A stretch of 34,989 bases of DNA, taken from the NCBI GenBank assembly GCA_945787465.1, contig CALZIZ010000093.1, positions 1 through 34,989 on the forward strand. The letters are read 5' to 3'. Every line of letters starts with the position of its first letter. Position 1 is the first letter of the stretch. Source of the stretch: an uncultured Desulfuromonadales bacterium. Lineage in GTDB: Bacteria > Desulfobacterota > Desulfuromonadia > Desulfuromonadales > Trichloromonadaceae. Positions 32,772-34,989 of this stretch are shown here, one piece after another. The position numbers and the translations under genes are program-made. The notes beneath the pieces were generated by a model that was not told the origin of the DNA, ran no database searches, and was given only the letters and a program-made list of their open reading frames with translations.

Positions 32772-34877
32772 ATGAGGAATACCCTGCTGGCTGTGTTGGC
32801 AATGGCGGGACTGGTGCTGTTCTCAGGCTGCGGGGAACACGGCAGCGGCGATGAAAACCTGCTGCAGATCAACCGCACCGGGTTCAATGCCCAGTTCAAC
32901 CCTGCCGAGGGGGTGATCCCCTTTCCCAATAACCTGCTGTATTCAGGTTCCACAGATGCCACGGTGAATATTCCCGTGGCTGATGAGACCGATTTCTCAG
33001 ACCCCCAGGTGGCCCTCAATGCCCTGGACGGCTTTTCCACCATAGCCCCCATTATAACCACTTTCGGCGGTGTCATCGATCCGGCGAGCCTGACCCCATC
33101 TTCGGTGCGGGTCTTTGAAGTGACCCTCGATACGTCCCTCCTGCCGGTGGCCGGGCCGGTCAGCGGCGTCGTCGGCGAACTGGCCTTCGGGAGCGACTTT
33201 CTCGCCACAGTCTCTTCGGTCGATCCCGACGGTGCGACCCTGGTCATCCTCCCCTTGAAACCCCTCAAGCCAAGCTCCCACTACCTGGTTGCGCTGACCA
33301 GGGAGATTCGAAGAGATGACGGGCTGACTGCCGGGGCCGACTTCGTCTATGTCCTTGCCAAGAGTCCCAATCCGCTGTTTGGCGCCGGCGGCGTCAGCCA
33401 GGTCCCTGCGCTCAGTGACGCCCAGGCCCAGGCCCTTGAGCCGGTAAGGCAGCTCGTCAACGCCCAGGAGGCGGCGCTGGCGAGCGTGGGGGTAAATAAT
33501 GAATCGGTTATCCTCAGCTGGACTTTCAGTACCCAGTCGATAGGCGATGTGCTCTCGGCGGCTCGTTCGATCAGCGGAGGTTCCTCGGAAGGTTTTGAGT
33601 CGAAGGGCACAACTTCCACCTTGGGTGGAGAGGGCCTAGCCGATGTTTTTCAGGGTTTATTGAATGCCCCCTATTACCTGGAGGCTGCTGCCAATGTCAA
33701 TGACCCAACGCCATTAGCGACCTTCTGGAAAAGCAGTCCCAATCCTCTGCTTGACGATACCGTTTTTCTAACCCGGTTTAATCCCATACCCCAAGCCAAT
33801 AGCTTAGAGAGCATTCCGCTCCTGGTGTCCATGCCTAATGCAACAAGTGGCAAGACAAAGCCTGCGTCCGGCTGGCCTGTGGTCATCTTCCAGCATCCGA
33901 TTAACGCTGACCGGACAACCCTGCTGCCGATTGCCGACAGCCTGGCAGGAGAGGGGTTTGCGGCGGTGGCTATTGATAATCCTCTTCACGGTGTGGCCTC
34001 CACTGATACCCTTTTTTACACCGAATTCGAACGGACCTTCGATTTGGACCTGGTAAACAACGCAAACCGCGCCCCAGGTCCCGACGGGATTGCCGACCCG
34101 ACCGGCACCCATTTCATCAACCTGGCCAGCCTGTTAACCACGCGCGATAACGGCCGGCAGGCTGTTGCCGATCTGTTTGCCCTGACCGATGCCTTGGCCG
34201 AGATGGATGCCGATGGAGGAGGCCCTGACTTTGATGTCGACAATATCTATTTCGTCGGCCATTCCCTGGGCGGAATCGTCGGTTCGGTGTTTCTTGCCCT
34301 GGAAACTTCCGTTAAGGCAGCGACCCTGGTGGCGACCGGCGGCGGAATCGCCAAGCTTCTGGACGGTTCCCCCCGTTTCGGGCCGGAGATCGCCGCCGGG
34401 GTGCTTGCGGGAGGCGGGCCGGCGAAGGGGACTGCGGATTACGAAAGCTTCCTCGCTGCGGCCCAGACTGTCATCGACTCCTTCGATCCGATCAATTACG
34501 CAGCTGACACGGTTGGAGGTCGTGGGGTGCTGATGCTGGAGGTGCTGGGAGACACAAAAGTCCCCAACAACGTCCTTGCCGATGCCCCTGCAGGGACTGT
34601 CCCTTCACCAACGGCGGGGACCGATCCTCTGGCGGCTCTCATGGGGTTGACCCCCGTGGGTTCGACAGCCACCGAAGTCCAATTCAAGGCGCTGGTTCGC
34701 TTTACATCAGGGATCCATGAGTCCCTTTTTGATTCGAGCGCAGACCCTGCGGTGACTACCGAGATGCAGAGCGAGATGGCCACCTTCTTGGCCACCGACC
34801 GTGACGCCGGGGCGGCCACGGTTCTTGTCGGAAATGTCGGGGTTGTCGAGCAGCCATCCAACATCGCGGCCAGGTAG
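32772..34877 (+). CDS. VolA/Pla-1-like extracellular lipase lipoprotein
   Basis: The 701-residue protein starts with a lipoprotein signal (MRNTLLAVLAMAGLVLFSGC, lipidated C20). The N-terminal domain of about 300 residues resembles the bacterial virulence factor lipase N-terminal domain: FNPAEGVIPFPNNLLYSGST, LNALDGFSTIAPIITTF, IDPASLTPSSVRVFEV and LPLKPLKPSSHYLVALT. An alpha/beta-hydrolase domain follows, with PVVIFQHPINADRTTLLPIA, the oxyanion region, the nucleophile S498 in FVGHSLGG, and likely acid and base late in the chain (LEVLGDTKVPNN; GIHESLFDSS). It probably acts on lipids or lysophospholipids at the cell surface. AGAGGAGG gives a good ribosome-binding site. The promoter was not identified; a MITE-like repeat sits just upstream. 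Confidence 0.9.
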   Translation: MRNTLLAVLAMAGLVLFSGCGEHGSGDENLLQINRTGFNAQFNPAEGVIPFPNNLLYSGSTDATVNIPVADETDFSDPQVALNALDGFSTIAPIITTFGGVIDPASLTPSSVRVFEVTLDTSLLPVAGPVSGVVGELAFGSDFLATVSSVDPDGATLVILPLKPLKPSSHYLVALTREIRRDDGLTAGADFVYVLAKSPNPLFGAGGVSQVPALSDAQAQALEPVRQLVNAQEAALASVGVNNESVILSWTFSTQSIGDVLSAARSISGGSSEGFESKGTTSTLGGEGLADVFQGLLNAPYYLEAAANVNDPTPLATFWKSSPNPLLDDTVFLTRFNPIPQANSLESIPLLVSMPNATSGKTKPASGWPVVIFQHPINADRTTLLPIADSLAGEGFAAVAIDNPLHGVASTDTLFYTEFERTFDLDLVNNANRAPGPDGIADPTGTHFINLASLLTTRDNGRQAVADLFALTDALAEMDADGGGPDFDVDNIYFVGHSLGGIVGSVFLALETSVKAATLVATGGGIAKLLDGSPRFGPEIAAGVLAGGGPAKGTADYESFLAAAQTVIDSFDPINYAADTVGGRGVLMLEVLGDTKVPNNVLADAPAGTVPSPTAGTDPLAALMGLTPVGSTATEVQFKALVRFTSGIHESLFDSSADPAVTTEMQSEMATFLATDRDAGAATVLVGNVGVVEQPSNIAAR

Positions 34878-34894
34878 CTTAAATGGCGAGCTTC

Positions 34895-34908
34895 GGAATT
34901 TAAATTCC
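34895..34908. other. 14-bp perfect palindrome GGAATTTAAATTCC
   Basis: A perfect dyad lies between the lipase stop and the next ribosome-binding site. It could be a weak hairpin or an operator for the last gene. Confidence 0.35.
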
Positions 34909-34920
34909 CCAGGAGGGCGT

Positions 34921-34989
34921 ATGGACATAAAACAATTCTGTTTAAAACTGGTTTCGAAATGGCCCGGGCGAGTCAATGGCCTGGGGGGG
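34921..34989 (+). CDS. Start of an unidentified gene, cut by window edge
   Basis: AGGAGG (34911-34916) precedes an ATG at 34921 by 4 bases, and the frame stays open for 23 codons to the window end, beginning MDIKQFCLKLVSKWPGRVNG. The basic N-terminus is too short to assign a family. It lies 43 bp after the lipase gene and may be cotranscribed with it. Confidence 0.6.
   Translation, partial: MDIKQFCLKLVSKWPGRVNGLGG

Overview
The window looks like a chromosomal segment of a GC-rich, motile deltaproteobacterium, most likely Desulfuromonadales (Desulfuromonas/Geobacter relatives). This is inferred from the gene families: two-component and sigma-54 proteins, a chemosensory operon with STAS and small Cys-rich proteins, an HBM-type chemoreceptor ending in EFERF, and DUF362 and HSDL2-like proteins. 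No rRNA, tRNA, CRISPR array or complete insertion sequence was seen.

Layout. (1) 1-5315, minus strand: a probable operon read from an M23 envelope peptidase through an MshEN/GAF-like protein with an Ala-Pro linker, a small lipoprotein, a DUF362 protein and a TPR protein to a truncated ACP phosphodiesterase (acpH). (2) 5498-14169: an M20 tripeptidase-like enzyme, a class I/II aminotransferase and the HrpB helicase on plus, converging on an M16C (PreP-like) metalloprotease on minus. The gaps hold several dispersed repeat families. (3) 14636-29945, plus strand: a 15-kb signalling island. It runs hybrid histidine kinase, sigma-54 response regulator, a 53-bp symmetric operator-like element, a candidate sigma-54 promoter, a 67-aa Cys protein, MCP, CheY, STAS, CheA, CheW, MCP, CheR, hybrid kinase, response regulator, CheB. 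Reading frame is broken in two places: cheA at a C5 tract and the second hybrid kinase just after its H-box. (4) 30014-34989: a repeat, a marR-doxX operon (minus) with a promoter/operator, a gap with paired DnaA boxes, an HSDL2-like SDR (minus), a MITE-like repeat, a VolA-like lipase lipoprotein (plus) and the start of one more gene.

How it may work together (inference): the kinase and NtrC-type regulator at the head of the island could switch on the downstream chemosensory operon through the triple palindrome and the -24/-12 promoter about 225 bp further on. The Che proteins make a complete set (receptors, CheA, CheW, CheY, CheR, CheB, STAS), but whether CheA is made as one protein depends on whether the frameshift is real.

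The most interesting items are the 53-bp operator element, the frame breaks in cheA and the hybrid kinase, the Cys-rich theme of the island, covarying REP-like hairpins, and a half MshEN motif inside CheA.
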